Origin: a virus
Strand: one strand, 5' to 3'
Virus record (IMG/VR): IMGVR_UViG_3300017739_002423
Location: 1 to 45,645 of that record
Length of the DNA stretch: 45,645 nucleotides
Positions 30,579-40,243 of this stretch are shown piece after piece. A model generated the notes under the pieces. It was given only the letters and a program-made list of their open reading frames with translations. It was not told where the DNA came from and searched no databases. Position numbers and translations under genes: made by a program. Numbering within the stretch: position 1 is the stretch's first letter; each line of letters opens with the position of its first letter.

Positions 30579-33498
30579 TTTTTGCTTCCGAAATTTCTAG
30601 AAATACTGTCCAATCTATAGTTTTTGACGCTTCTCCAGTAACTTCAACCTTTAATTTATCGTTTGCATCGTCTGCTGTGACTTCAATATCCCAATTATTA
30701 CCAGAATCTTCAGCAAAAGTTTCAGTAATTACTGTTCCAATTAGGCTTGTTGTACCAGAAACATTCTGGATTAGCCCTGTTTTTGTTAATGCCACAGTAT
30801 CTGTACCGTCTGTTGCAACAATAGTTGCTTTAAACTTAGCAGTAACACCACTTTCAATTTCTACTTCGCTTGATCCATCATTAAGGAATATCTCTGTAGC
30901 AGTTGCATCTGTAGTTTGTCCTGCTAGAACTAGCTCTTTTTGTGTTACTGCTACACTATTACTTGTTACAATCTTAATATGTGATTCTTCAGTTGCTGTA
31001 ACTTTAGCAAATTCTACATCATCAGTTGTACCTACTGCCTGTCCAATACCAATAGTAAGTGTATCTGATGCAACGCTTGTATCTACACCAGTACCACCTG
31101 TAAATGTAAGAGTATCTGTTAGTAGACTTAATGTATCTGTACCAGTATCACCAGCAATAGGAAGGTCACTGCTAACTGTTGCAATATTGGCACCTGTAAT
31201 TCTACCCTGATCATCAATAGTAATTACTGGTATTTCTGTACCACTACCATAATTACCTGCTGTAACTGCTGTATCATCTAAGTCAAATGTTACTGTATTG
31301 TTTGTAACAGTACTTGTAAGCCCTGTGCCGCCTGCTAGTGTAAAGGTGTCTGTAAGCAAACTAATTGTATCAGTGCCTGAATCACCTGCTATTGGTAAAT
31401 CACTGCTAACTGCTACTACGCTTGCTGATGTAATTCTACCTTTTGCATCAACAACAATACTTGGTATTTCAGTTGTACTTCCATAAGTGCCTGCTGTTAC
31501 GCCACTATTTCCTAGTGTGGTTGTAAGTAAAATATTACCTGTACCATCAAATGATACCGCTGGTGCAGTTGTATCACCACCTATTGTAAACGTTCTACCA
31601 GTTGCTAACGCTGTTGCTGTATCTGCGTTACCTGTAACATCACCTGTTACATTGCCTATAAGGTTACCATATACTGTAGCAACATTAAGGGCTTTGTTAA
31701 GATTCCAACGATCATCAGCACTTGTATATGTAAATGTTGCACCTGCTCCATCTACTGTCAATCCAGCTAAGTTGGCATCTGCGGCAGTAGCCGCTCCTTT
31801 TGCTACTGTAATGTTAATATCATCAACATCAAGTGTTGTACTGTTTAATGAAGTCGTAGTACCTTGTACTGTAAGGTTACCAGTTATTGTTGCATCACCA
31901 GCAATAGATATTGTACCACTTGTAATATCATCACTTGTAAGTGTTCCACTTACTGTAACATCATTAAATGTTACGTTATCAGTTGTACCTACTGCCTGTC
32001 CGATATCTATTGTAAGTAAGTTGCCTGAGTCATTATATGTGCTTGTTAAACCTACACCAGCACTAATAAGTGCATTAACTCTATCATCTACACGTTCATC
32101 ATTAAAATAAAGATTTGTGCTACCTTCAGTAACATTATCAGAACTTAATCCTGCAACATAATTTTGTACATATACCTGTGTTGCGTAACCTGCTAAACTT
32201 GGTATTGCGGGTGCATTTGTAAGATCCAGGTAACTACCACTAAACAAACTCGGTAAGTCATCTAAATCATTATAACTTAATCCGCCTGTAATAGTATTAA
32301 GATTAATACTATCAATAATACTATTATCGTCACCATTTACAAGGTTAAGAGTTGTTGTACCTGTTAAACTTAGTTCTAGGTTATCACTTGTGGCAGGAGT
32401 GTTTGTTAAGTCTGTATAACTTCCGCTGAATAATGATGGAAGTCCTTGTAGGTCTGAATAGTTACCACTAAACGTACTGTATGTACTTAGATCAGGTGGA
32501 GTAAAGATAAACACACCTGTTGATGTATTATATGTTAAATTACCACTACCAAAATTACTTGCAGATGAAACGCTTAGATCAGTAAGTGCAATACCACCAC
32601 TGCCACCTGATGATGTTAAATCTGTAGCAGGAGCCCATTCAGTACCACTCCATTTAAGTACTTGACCTGAACTAGGTGCTGTACTACTAACATCTGTTAA
32701 TCCACCCAGTGTAGTAGCACCACCGCCACCACCACCTGTTTGGTTTACAAAAGTAAAGTTTCCACTACCGTCTGTAGATAATACCTGTCCGCTCGTTCCG
32801 TCTGTTATTCCTAAATCAGTTAAGTCTGCTGGAATTGTAGGAGCATTAGTTAAATTTCCATAATCACCATCAAAGGCATCTGTAATGCCGTACCCAGCTA
32901 TTGTGGTTGGTGTGCCTGTTAGATCACTAAATGCTACTGTTGTTAAAAATGTACTTAAATCAGGTGGTGTATAATCAAACACACCTGTTGCGTTATTGTA
33001 TGCTAGGTTTGCTGTGCCTGCTGTACCAACGCTAACACTTAAATCTGTAAGCGAGATACCAGCACCTCCACCACCGCCCTGGTCACTTGCTGGTGCCCAT
33101 TCAGTACCACTCCATTTTAGTACTTGACCTGCTGAAGGTGCAGTACTACTTACATTTGCAATATCACCAATAGCACTAATGCTACCACCAAATGTAACTT
33201 CAGTCCAGTTACCTGCCGCATTGGGCATATCACCTGTTGATAAGTTTCTACTTTCACCTGAAAGTAAACTATACTGATAAAATTTACCACCATCAACACT
33301 ACCATAAGTATTTTTAACATATACAAGCATGCCTTCCTGTAGGCGTTGTCCTGTAATATCTGTTAATTGATCTCCAGCATCTCCACTCACATAGCGTAAA
33401 CCACCACGTATTTCTGTATCGAGTACAATAGGATGATCACCTGATGGAGACCACGTACCCGTCCATGCGTTTCTTGTCAAACCATTATAATCTGCCAT
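30574..33498 (-). CDS. Tail-fibre-like virion protein with internal repeats
   Basis: A 974-residue low-complexity, Thr/Ser/Gly/Asp-rich protein. The first half holds repeats such as VLKWSGTEWAPA (twice), GQVLSTDGSGNFTFV and SGSYTDLTNTP. The middle has a stretch like GNLTVQGTTTSLNSTTLDVD. The second half has two copies of SSDLPIAGD(S/T)GTDT(I/L)SLL. Such repeats form extended trimeric fibres. It begins directly after the stop of the larger fibre gene (TAA then ATG), so the two are co-expressed. It probably contacts the host surface or forms the fibre shaft. Confidence 0.85.
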   Translation of the reverse strand: MADYNGLTRNAWTGTWSPSGDHPIVLDTEIRGGLRYVSGDAGDQLTDITGQRLQEGMLVYVKNTYGSVDGGKFYQYSLLSGESRNLSTGDMPNAAGNWTEVTFGGSISAIGDIANVSSTAPSAGQVLKWSGTEWAPASDQGGGGGAGISLTDLSVSVGTAGTANLAYNNATGVFDYTPPDLSTFLTTVAFSDLTGTPTTIAGYGITDAFDGDYGNLTNAPTIPADLTDLGITDGTSGQVLSTDGSGNFTFVNQTGGGGGGATTLGGLTDVSSTAPSSGQVLKWSGTEWAPATDLTSSGGSGGIALTDLSVSSASNFGSGNLTYNTSTGVFIFTPPDLSTYSTFSGNYSDLQGLPSLFSGSYTDLTNTPATSDNLELSLTGTTTLNLVNGDDNSIIDSINLNTITGGLSYNDLDDLPSLFSGSYLDLTNAPAIPSLAGYATQVYVQNYVAGLSSDNVTEGSTNLYFNDERVDDRVNALISAGVGLTSTYNDSGNLLTIDIGQAVGTTDNVTFNDVTVSGTLTSDDITSGTISIAGDATITGNLTVQGTTTSLNSTTLDVDDINITVAKGAATAADANLAGLTVDGAGATFTYTSADDRWNLNKALNVATVYGNLIGNVTGDVTGNADTATALATGRTFTIGGDTTAPAVSFDGTGNILLTTTLGNSGVTAGTYGSTTEIPSIVVDAKGRITSASVVAVSSDLPIAGDSGTDTISLLTDTFTLAGGTGLTSTVTNNTVTFDLDDTAVTAGNYGSGTEIPVITIDDQGRITGANIATVSSDLPIAGDTGTDTLSLLTDTLTFTGGTGVDTSVASDTLTIGIGQAVGTTDDVEFAKVTATEESHIKIVTSNSVAVTQKELVLAGQTTDATATEIFLNDGSSEVEIESGVTAKFKATIVATDGTDTVALTKTGLIQNVSGTTSLIGTVITETFAEDSGNNWDIEVTADDANDKLKVEVTGEASKTIDWTVFLEISEAKR

Positions 33499-36135
33499 TT
33501 ATGTTATCCTCACATACGTTTGTCCTGGCTGAAGTGTTATGCCATAGAGTGTATAAGATTCACCAGTATATCCTGTTGGAACTGAAGTTGGTTGTAATGT
33601 TACTGTGTTTCCTGTTGCAACATTTGTATCACTTAATAATGAGCTACTTGGTCCTGTTTGGAATGTAGTAGGTTGTGATGCACTTGTTCTAACACCAAAC
33701 CAAAATGCTCTAGGGTTTGCATCTGTATTATTAATTGTTGTATTAATATCTTTTATCTGATTTCCTAATTCGTTTACATCAGCATGGAAATCACTTCCAT
33801 CTACAATATCTGTATTTGTAGGAATAGTTGAAACATCAGTTTGCCAAATATAAAAACTAGGATATGTAAAGTTTGCACTAATAGTTGTATCACTATAGGT
33901 ATCATTTACAGTGTAGCCTGAACCAGTAACACCTGCAGGTCTTGTAAATGCTGTTGTTACTGAAATGCTTCTACCTGTGTTATTATCTTTATGTAGTGAA
34001 TCTGTAAATGTAAACGTACCACTACCAGATGCATTACTTAACGTACCACCTGTTGGTGTAACTGTTGTACTTGCATTACCTGCATCATATAAACCATTAA
34101 CAGTAATTGTGTAATTTACTGTATTGTAACTTTCAAGGAAGTTTTTGCCTGTCAAACTAGCAAAGTTTCCTGTTACACTTGCATTTTGCCAATTATAACT
34201 GATTGTATCTGTATTAGCCCAAGGAACACCAGCATTATCTGCAAACTCTATAGTTGCACTTGCAGAGCCACCAGTTAAACCTGTACCGTTTGATACAATA
34301 GTCGCTGTTGCATTTGTTGAAAATGTTTGTGTCCAATCAACACCACCTGCTGGCGCTTGACTTTTTGCGCCTGCTGTATAATCAGATAATGTTGCGTGTA
34401 CGCCTGTAGCTGACCCAATGCTGTTTACAGCATCAATATATCTGCTTGTAAAATCTGTAGGGTTATCAATGCTAATACTAAACTGTGTAGCAGTTTGATC
34501 CCATGATAAACTCTGCCCTGATGCACTTACTGTAGGACTAAATGTTGCAAGTTCTACTTCTAGTAAGTTATCATTATTAATACTTACGCTTCTAACAGAG
34601 TATGTATTGCCTGTTTCTAACCACTGTTCACTAATTCTAAGTTCATTGTCAGTACCAGATGTCGTCCACTGAATGTGTTCAGCGGCTCCACCACCACCTG
34701 ATTGAGTAGTCCATACATAATCAGTTCCATTCCATGCTAGAACTTGACCAGTTGTTGCTGTACTTACGTTTAAGTGTGTGTCAACATCTGAGTCTGTGTA
34801 ATGACTACCCTGACTCATTCCACTTAGATCAGGAGGAGTAAATGTAAACACACCAGTTGAATCATCATATGCTAAAGAGCCACTACCACTTGCTGTTGCT
34901 GTAGTAACACTAAAATCTGTAAGATCTAAAACATTTGCTAGTTGAGAATTAAGACTTGATTGTGTAACATAACTACCTAGTTGTGTTGATAGTTGTGATT
35001 GATTTATGTATGTACTTAGATCAGCTGGTCTAAATGTAAAGCGACCATTACTTGCACTGTATGAAAGAGAGCCAGCGCCTGAAGCACCTTGTGTTTGTAC
35101 GGATAGATCAGTAAGTTCAATACCGCCTCCGCCTCCTCCACCGCCGGTTTCGTCTGCAAAAAAGAAAGCACCTTGGCCGTCTGTTTTAAGGACTTGTCCT
35201 GCTGTACCATCTGTAATATTTAAATCTAATAAGTCGTTTGGAAAGTTAGGTCTATTTGTTAAACTATTATAATCACCATCAAAAAATCTGCCAGTGTTAT
35301 CTAGTAAATCGCTTGCATCTAAACTTATTGTAATAAATGATGTACCGTTCCATCTTAAAAACTGATTGTTTTGTATATTGCTAATATCTATATCGACTAA
35401 ATCGCCAATACTGCTAGATGAAATGCCACTGAATGTTGATAAGTCAACCACATTACCATTTGTACCACTAATTGTAAGAGTGGTTCCACTAAGACTTAAT
35501 GTTTGTTGTAATGTGCTGACATCAATCGTATTGCCGCTACTGATAGACAAGTCCGTCCCAGACAACGCAAGCGTCTGAGAGTCACTATCTACTATGTTTG
35601 AAATCTGTGTATTAACGTATGTTTCGGTGGCTAGTCCGGATATATCAGGAATAGCAGGTTGATTAACAAGATCATTATAGTTTCCACTAAAAATTGTAGG
35701 CTTGTTAATTAAGTCATCATAGTCTCCACTAAAGATGTTTGGGGCATTCGTTAAATCATTATAATCACCACTGAAGTTTATAATAGTTGGTAGGTTGGTT
35801 AGACTATTATAATCTCCATCGAATAAATTTATATTACTGATTTGATTGTTGACATAGGCTTGTGTTGCGTAAAGTGTTAAATCTACACTACCGCCTGTGT
35901 TTATGTTTGCTATTTGTTGGGTAAGTTGTGCCTGAGTAACAAACCCTGGGCCATTTGTAAAGTCGTCTAGGTCTGTTGGTATATTAAGGTTAGTTGAAGT
36001 CGGTCTAGCGTTAACAAAATAGTTACCGGCGCTATCCCATATAATGATATCACCGTCTGTTAACGTATTCTCATCTAAGTTAATATTTGTTGCTGATACT
36101 GTGTTTACACCAGCCTGGAAAGCATTAATAGCCAT
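33499..36135 (-). CDS. Tail-fibre-like virion protein with SGDYNDLTN repeats
   Basis: An 878-residue protein. The first 270 residues hold at least six repeats of the type SGDYNDLTNAPNIF, FSGDYDDLINKP and SGNYNDLVNQP, each a predicted strand-turn unit. Gly-rich linkers follow (DETGGGGGGGGIELTDLSVQ). The C-terminal 350 residues are less repetitive and strand-rich, ending GITLQPGQTYVRIT, and may form the receptor-binding or trimer-capping part. A late promoter and AGAGGGTAG ribosome site precede it. The two fibre genes are paralogous in style and are probably the main host-recognition genes of the window. Confidence 0.88.
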   Translation of the reverse strand: MAINAFQAGVNTVSATNINLDENTLTDGDIIIWDSAGNYFVNARPTSTNLNIPTDLDDFTNGPGFVTQAQLTQQIANINTGGSVDLTLYATQAYVNNQISNINLFDGDYNSLTNLPTIINFSGDYNDLTNAPNIFSGDYDDLINKPTIFSGNYNDLVNQPAIPDISGLATETYVNTQISNIVDSDSQTLALSGTDLSISSGNTIDVSTLQQTLSLSGTTLTISGTNGNVVDLSTFSGISSSSIGDLVDIDISNIQNNQFLRWNGTSFITISLDASDLLDNTGRFFDGDYNSLTNRPNFPNDLLDLNITDGTAGQVLKTDGQGAFFFADETGGGGGGGGIELTDLSVQTQGASGAGSLSYSASNGRFTFRPADLSTYINQSQLSTQLGSYVTQSSLNSQLANVLDLTDFSVTTATASGSGSLAYDDSTGVFTFTPPDLSGMSQGSHYTDSDVDTHLNVSTATTGQVLAWNGTDYVWTTQSGGGGAAEHIQWTTSGTDNELRISEQWLETGNTYSVRSVSINNDNLLEVELATFSPTVSASGQSLSWDQTATQFSISIDNPTDFTSRYIDAVNSIGSATGVHATLSDYTAGAKSQAPAGGVDWTQTFSTNATATIVSNGTGLTGGSASATIEFADNAGVPWANTDTISYNWQNASVTGNFASLTGKNFLESYNTVNYTITVNGLYDAGNASTTVTPTGGTLSNASGSGTFTFTDSLHKDNNTGRSISVTTAFTRPAGVTGSGYTVNDTYSDTTISANFTYPSFYIWQTDVSTIPTNTDIVDGSDFHADVNELGNQIKDINTTINNTDANPRAFWFGVRTSASQPTTFQTGPSSSLLSDTNVATGNTVTLQPTSVPTGYTGESYTLYGITLQPGQTYVRIT

Positions 36136-36165
36136 AAGTGTCTACCCTCTTTAGTTTAGCTATAC

Positions 36166-36173
36166 GTATTTAG
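36166..36173 (-). promoter_or_regulatory. T4-like late promoter octamer CTAAATAC
   Basis: Minus strand AGCTAAATACGTATAGC lies about 30 bases before the fibre ATG at 36135, with AGAGGG between. Confidence 0.6.
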
Positions 36174-36177
36174 CTAA

Positions 36178-36552
36178 TTAAATGAGGAGGATGACTTTAT
36201 CGATACTGCCGTGTTGTGCTTTATTATATACAGTAGCGGTTAGATGTGATCTGTCCACTCTTGCTCTAAGGTATACGAAATTACCATGCACTGTAACGCC
36301 AACAGTATCAGTTGTTGCAGTTGAGCTTTCAATGTACTTTGTATTAATAGTCAAGTCAATTGGAAACCAATCGCCTTCTGCTGGGTTTTCTGAAAGGGTT
36401 GCGTCACAGAATATTCTGCCTACAAATGCAGACATGTGAAAGCTAATAGTATGCAGACCATCTGCATACCCATAAAAACCATCACCTTTGAACTTTTCAC
36501 CTGTAAAGTTTAATTCTTGTTCGTTTGTTAATATAACTTGACTAACTGCCAT
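36178..36552 (-). CDS. Small virion-like protein
   Basis: A 124-residue, strand-rich protein: MAVSQVILTNEQELNFTGEK then FKGDGFYGYADGLHTISFHM, then ENPAEGDWFPIDLTINTKYI, and VHGNFVYLRARVDRSHLTAT. It reads as one compact beta-sandwich of the sort found in small phage fibre or tail accessory proteins. The start overlaps the upstream stop as TAATG. It lies between the small 54-residue gene and the fibre gene, so it is likely late. The exact family is not known. Confidence 0.75.
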   Translation of the reverse strand: MAVSQVILTNEQELNFTGEKFKGDGFYGYADGLHTISFHMSAFVGRIFCDATLSENPAEGDWFPIDLTINTKYIESSTATTDTVGVTVHGNFVYLRARVDRSHLTATVYNKAQHGSIDKVILLI

Positions 36553-36716
36553 TAGGATCTCTCAATTTCAACTAAAGTCTGAGGACCAGCCAACTCTTGT
36601 ATTACTGCATGAAGTTGAGTTACCATATCTTCATTTAGTGGATTTGGCTTCTCTTCATTGTCTTTGACTAGTTCACTGACCTTAATTACAACTATTGATT
36701 CGTTTATCTTCGCCAT
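36552..36716 (-). CDS. Small 54-residue protein
   Basis: A short gene with ATG at 36716, AAGGAGGAATT before it and a late promoter 20 bases further up, all well placed, so it is likely real. The product is MAKINESIVVIKVSELVKDN then EEKPNPLNEDMVTQL and a helical tail. It ends with TAA overlapping the next ATG. The first strand and helix suggest a small dimerising domain. Function unknown. Confidence 0.75.
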   Translation of the reverse strand: MAKINESIVVIKVSELVKDNEEKPNPLNEDMVTQLHAVIQELAGPQTLVEIERS

Positions 36717-36737
36717 TGTGAATTCCTCCTTACAAAG

Positions 36738-36745
36738 TATTTATC
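36738..36745 (-). promoter_or_regulatory. T4-like late promoter octamer ATAAATAC
   Basis: Minus strand TGATAAATACTTTG lies 21 bases before the ATG at 36716, with AAGGAGG between. It overlaps the end of the upstream gene. Confidence 0.65.
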
Positions 36746-37355
36746 ATTTTAATTCATCTATGAGTTTTACTTCTTGAACATGTATCCTAAGACTATCATT
36801 ATAGGCTAATTTTAATAGCATAATGCTATTTAAATCATTTGTATAAAGATTAGGAACATTATAGGAGTTGTAATGCATTGTACTACGTTTCTTTGTAATA
36901 TCAAAGTTAAATGATTCATTTATAAAATCATGTGCCGCTTTAAGATTTTCTTCTTTAAAGCTCTTATCACGCCAATTACGATAAACTTCAACCCTATACC
37001 TGTACTTATTATACCAAAGTCTCTCACGTATAATAATTTTATTGTCCTTTGATGATTGTAGTAATTTCGCATGTTCATTATTTGCAGGAGTGCGAATAGA
37101 CTTATAGTCATAACTTGCTTCCAATGATGATACTAAATCTAGATCATCTGTATACACACTATTATACACATCATATGAATCAGACTCTTTATTGAATACA
37201 TACTGTATTTTGCACCTATGTGGTTTATCAACATGTACAGTATCTTCCCAATCAGTAAAGGGACCTAACATTATTTTACAAGTATATTTCCTAAAGTATA
37301 GGCTAATAGATGGTTCCCATTTAGGAAGTTTACTAAGACGGTTTAATATAGACAT
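36744..37355 (-). CDS. Unknown protein
   Basis: A 203-residue protein starting MSILNRLSKLPKWEPSISLY. It is rich in Tyr, Asn and Lys (LWYNKYRYRVEVYRNWRDKS) with probable mixed strands, and has no recognised motif. Its start lies 23 bases inside the end of the ClpA-like gene, so the two are likely co-translated. The position after clpA could mean a substrate adaptor, but nothing in the sequence shows this. Similar genes with Tyr-rich strands in T4-like phages are unassigned. Confidence 0.65.
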   Translation of the reverse strand: MSILNRLSKLPKWEPSISLYFRKYTCKIMLGPFTDWEDTVHVDKPHRCKIQYVFNKESDSYDVYNSVYTDDLDLVSSLEASYDYKSIRTPANNEHAKLLQSSKDNKIIIRERLWYNKYRYRVEVYRNWRDKSFKEENLKAAHDFINESFNFDITKKRSTMHYNSYNVPNLYTNDLNSIMLLKLAYNDSLRIHVQEVKLIDELK

Positions 37356-39579
37356 TCTTTTTCACTAAATCATATGTTACTTTTACTTGAGTTGTAGTAT
37401 TATTTTCTAACAAGTGCTTTGCTATTGGTAATTTTACCTTTTCATTTATTAGACGCCCTAATGGTCTTGCACCCATTTTAGGATCAAAGCCTTCTTCTTT
37501 GAGATATGTAATTAAGGATTTATCCCATATTAATTTAATATGTCTACCTTCAACATAACCTTCTATTTGTGCTAGGAATTTGTGTACAATTTTTTCCATC
37601 ATATCTAATCCTAATGATTCAAACTGTACAATGCCATCTAATCTATTTCTAAACTCTGGAGCAAAGAAGTTATTGATTGCTTCATTTACTGCTTTACTAT
37701 TAAATTCACTTTCGCCAAATCCAATGCTTTTTGTTTGTCCTTCTCTTGCACCTAAATTACTTGTCATAATTATAATACAATTTTTACCGGATACTTTTTT
37801 ACCTGTTGAACCTGTAATCACTCCATCATCCATTAGTGCAAGCATGACACTCATAATATCTGGGTGTGCTTTTTCTACTTCGTCTAACAGTAATACACAA
37901 TTAGGAGAATCCTCTAAGTCATTTACAAGCATACCATCACCTGCCTTACCATCGCCATGTCCTACATAGCCAGGAGGTGAACCAATAAGTTTTGCTACTG
38001 TGTGTCTTTCCTGATACTCTGCCATATCATAGCGTACAAGTTTCATACCCATTGCTTGTGCTAAACGCTTTGCTGTTTCTGTTTTACCAACACCCGTTGG
38101 TCCTGTAAACAAGTAACTTGCAATAGGTTTATTTGGATCTTTTAATCCTGCAAGTGATACAGTAATACTGTCTGTGACTTTTCTTACTGCCACATCTTGT
38201 CCAAATACTGTACTGTTTAAGTACTCTTCAACTTCGCCATGCTTTTTAGCAGTATGCTCTTCGTTACTTGTACCCAAGTGTTCTGCAGGAATATCTGTAA
38301 ATCTACTTACTTCATGCCTAACTTCTTCAAGATCAATCATATCATGTTGTTGATCTTCTGGTAAAATTTTATTATATGCACATGCCCTATCTAAAATATC
38401 TATGGCTTTATCAGGAAGTTTTTTGTTAAAGATATATTCATTTGCTAATTCTACTGCTAGATCTGCCGCCTCTGGTACAATGTGTATTCCATGGTATTGT
38501 TCATAACTAGGAATACTGTTACGTAAAATTTCTTTTGCTTCTTCAACTGTAGGTTCATCAATTTGTATTTTTGTAAATCTACGAGCAAGGGCCGCCTCTT
38601 TCTCAAAGTTACTGCGATACTCATCATCTGTAGTAGCACCAATAACTTTTAGTTTGCCACTTGTTAATGCAGGCTTTAGCATATTGCCAGCATCCATACT
38701 TCCACCACCAGTTGAGCCAGCACCAACAACCATGTGTATCTCATCAATGAATAGAATTACATTATCAATAACTTCTAGTGCTTCACCAAGACGTTTCATA
38801 CGTTCTTCAAAATCGCCTCTGTATTTTGTGCCTGCAACTAATTTTGTCATATCCAAACTTAACACAGTCTTGTCTTGAATTGTTTCAGGCACATTACCCT
38901 CTACAATTAGTTTTGCCAAACCTTCAACAATAGCAGTTTTACCTACACCACTAGGACCAACCAATACAGCATTTGATTTCTTTTTACGAGCCAGTGTTTG
39001 TACTAGATCACGAAGTTCTTCTCTACGTCCTACTACGTCATCATAATCACCTGAAGTTTCGTTCATGTTAATACAAAATTCACGTAGTATTTCATTTGCA
39101 AATTGCTTTTGTTGTTTCTTAGTAGCCGCCTTTATACTAGGCTGTTGTTGTGTAATAGAACTTTGTTGTAGCCAGGACACAACTTTATCTCTGTCAAGTC
39201 CTAATTGATCTGCAAAATTTACTGCAACACTCTGCTGTTCTGCAAGTATTGAAAGTATAAGATCAATTTGGTTAATACCTCTTTTACCCTGAAATAATGC
39301 TTGTGTCAATGCACGATTAAACACACGCTCTAACATATGTGTTTTGCGAGGCTGTGCTTCTGATTCATTATCCACTGCTAGTTCAGGTGAATCCTCATTA
39401 AGATAAAGCATTAGTGCTTCTTGTATTGCTTGGCTATCCGCCTGCAACTCATAACACATGCTACGAATAACCTTATCGTCTAATACAACAGTAGTTAAAT
39501 GTTCTAATGTAACATACTCGTGATTAAACTGTTTTGCTAAATTAATTGCCTGTGCTACTAAACTTTCAATCTCATTCAT
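37333..39579 (-). CDS. clpA: ClpA-like AAA+ protein unfoldase
   Basis: A 748-residue Hsp100 protein, close to E. coli ClpA (758). An N-terminal Clp-repeat domain (about 1-150) is followed by AAA1 with Walker A GPSGVGKT (208-215) and Walker B LFIDE (276-280). AAA2 has Walker A GPTGVGKT (493-500), Walker B LLLDE (563-567) and an arginine finger region (APEFRNRLDG). It lacks the middle coiled coil of ClpB. The loop SIGFGESEF (IGF 619-621) matches the ClpP-docking IGL/IGF loop, so it could work with host ClpP. It neighbours a DnaJ-like gene and IF-1. Confidence 0.95.
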   Translation of the reverse strand: MNEIESLVAQAINLAKQFNHEYVTLEHLTTVVLDDKVIRSMCYELQADSQAIQEALMLYLNEDSPELAVDNESEAQPRKTHMLERVFNRALTQALFQGKRGINQIDLILSILAEQQSVAVNFADQLGLDRDKVVSWLQQSSITQQQPSIKAATKKQQKQFANEILREFCINMNETSGDYDDVVGRREELRDLVQTLARKKKSNAVLVGPSGVGKTAIVEGLAKLIVEGNVPETIQDKTVLSLDMTKLVAGTKYRGDFEERMKRLGEALEVIDNVILFIDEIHMVVGAGSTGGGSMDAGNMLKPALTSGKLKVIGATTDDEYRSNFEKEAALARRFTKIQIDEPTVEEAKEILRNSIPSYEQYHGIHIVPEAADLAVELANEYIFNKKLPDKAIDILDRACAYNKILPEDQQHDMIDLEEVRHEVSRFTDIPAEHLGTSNEEHTAKKHGEVEEYLNSTVFGQDVAVRKVTDSITVSLAGLKDPNKPIASYLFTGPTGVGKTETAKRLAQAMGMKLVRYDMAEYQERHTVAKLIGSPPGYVGHGDGKAGDGMLVNDLEDSPNCVLLLDEVEKAHPDIMSVMLALMDDGVITGSTGKKVSGKNCIIIMTSNLGAREGQTKSIGFGESEFNSKAVNEAINNFFAPEFRNRLDGIVQFESLGLDMMEKIVHKFLAQIEGYVEGRHIKLIWDKSLITYLKEEGFDPKMGARPLGRLINEKVKLPIAKHLLENNTTTQVKVTYDLVKKNVYIKPS

Positions 39580-40243
39580 TACGTAATCTTTCTATAAAAT
39601 CGTTAAGTTTGTCTTCCGTATCTAAGATAGGGAGATATGTTTCTGTGTATATATGTAAGTCTCCACGCTTTTTTGTACGTGGATTTAATAGTCCTAGTCC
39701 TTCTAAGACAAATAATGTATCTGTTTTTGTACCTGCTTTTATGTAAACTTCTTTTGTATTATTACATGGGTCAAGGAATGTGCAGGTTCCACCCTTCATT
39801 GCTTTTACAGCATCAACTTGTAATGACATAATAACATTAAAACCTTGTCTTGTAAAGTTTTCATGTCGTAATTCTTGAACATTTATTATATAATTTTTGC
39901 CTTGACTTCTTACTTTGTACTTGTCTCCATCACAAGCACCTGGTGGAATCTTTACTTCTAATATGCCATATTTAGATTCTATCATTCCTTGCATTCCATT
40001 AATCTGCTGTTCAATGGTTAGATTAATGTTTACTAATTTTGTATTTGGTTTAGATAAAATTGGTATGTGTTTTCTGTCTTTAAGTGTTTCATACGCACTT
40101 TGTATACGAGCAAAATCTGAATCTTTTCCACCTTTGTCAGGATGATATTGCATGGCAAGTCTTTTGTATGCTAGTTTTACATCATCTAAACTAGCACTTT
40201 GCTCAATGCCTAAAATATCCCAGGGGTTATTCCTCGTCTTCAT
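39572..40243 (-). CDS. DnaJ-like co-chaperone
   Basis: A 223-residue protein. The J domain is at residues 6-60 with HPDKGG (34-39) preceded by LGIEQSASLDDVKLAYKRLA. It lacks the zinc-finger and G/F-rich parts and has a C-terminal peptide-binding-type domain (LEVKIPPGACDGDKYKVR, then RQGFNVIMSLQVDAVKAMKG), so it resembles class B (CbpA-like) J proteins. It should stimulate host DnaK. Its last eight bases overlap the ClpA-like start, which suggests a joint chaperone function in proteolysis or virion assembly. Confidence 0.93.
   Translation of the reverse strand: MKTRNNPWDILGIEQSASLDDVKLAYKRLAMQYHPDKGGKDSDFARIQSAYETLKDRKHIPILSKPNTKLVNINLTIEQQINGMQGMIESKYGILEVKIPPGACDGDKYKVRSQGKNYIINVQELRHENFTRQGFNVIMSLQVDAVKAMKGGTCTFLDPCNNTKEVYIKAGTKTDTLFVLEGLGLLNPRTKKRGDLHIYTETYLPILDTEDKLNDFIERLRNE

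Noticed and set aside
30551-32110. Long plus-strand open frames (219 and 207 residues) opposite the fibre gene
   Set aside because: They lie antisense to a highly repetitive, coding minus-strand gene; their Val/Ser/Pro-rich translations are what the repeats give in reverse, and they lack ribosome sites.
37580-37969. Plus-strand frame of 129 residues
   Set aside because: Antisense to the second AAA+ module of the ClpA-like gene, which is conserved and in frame.
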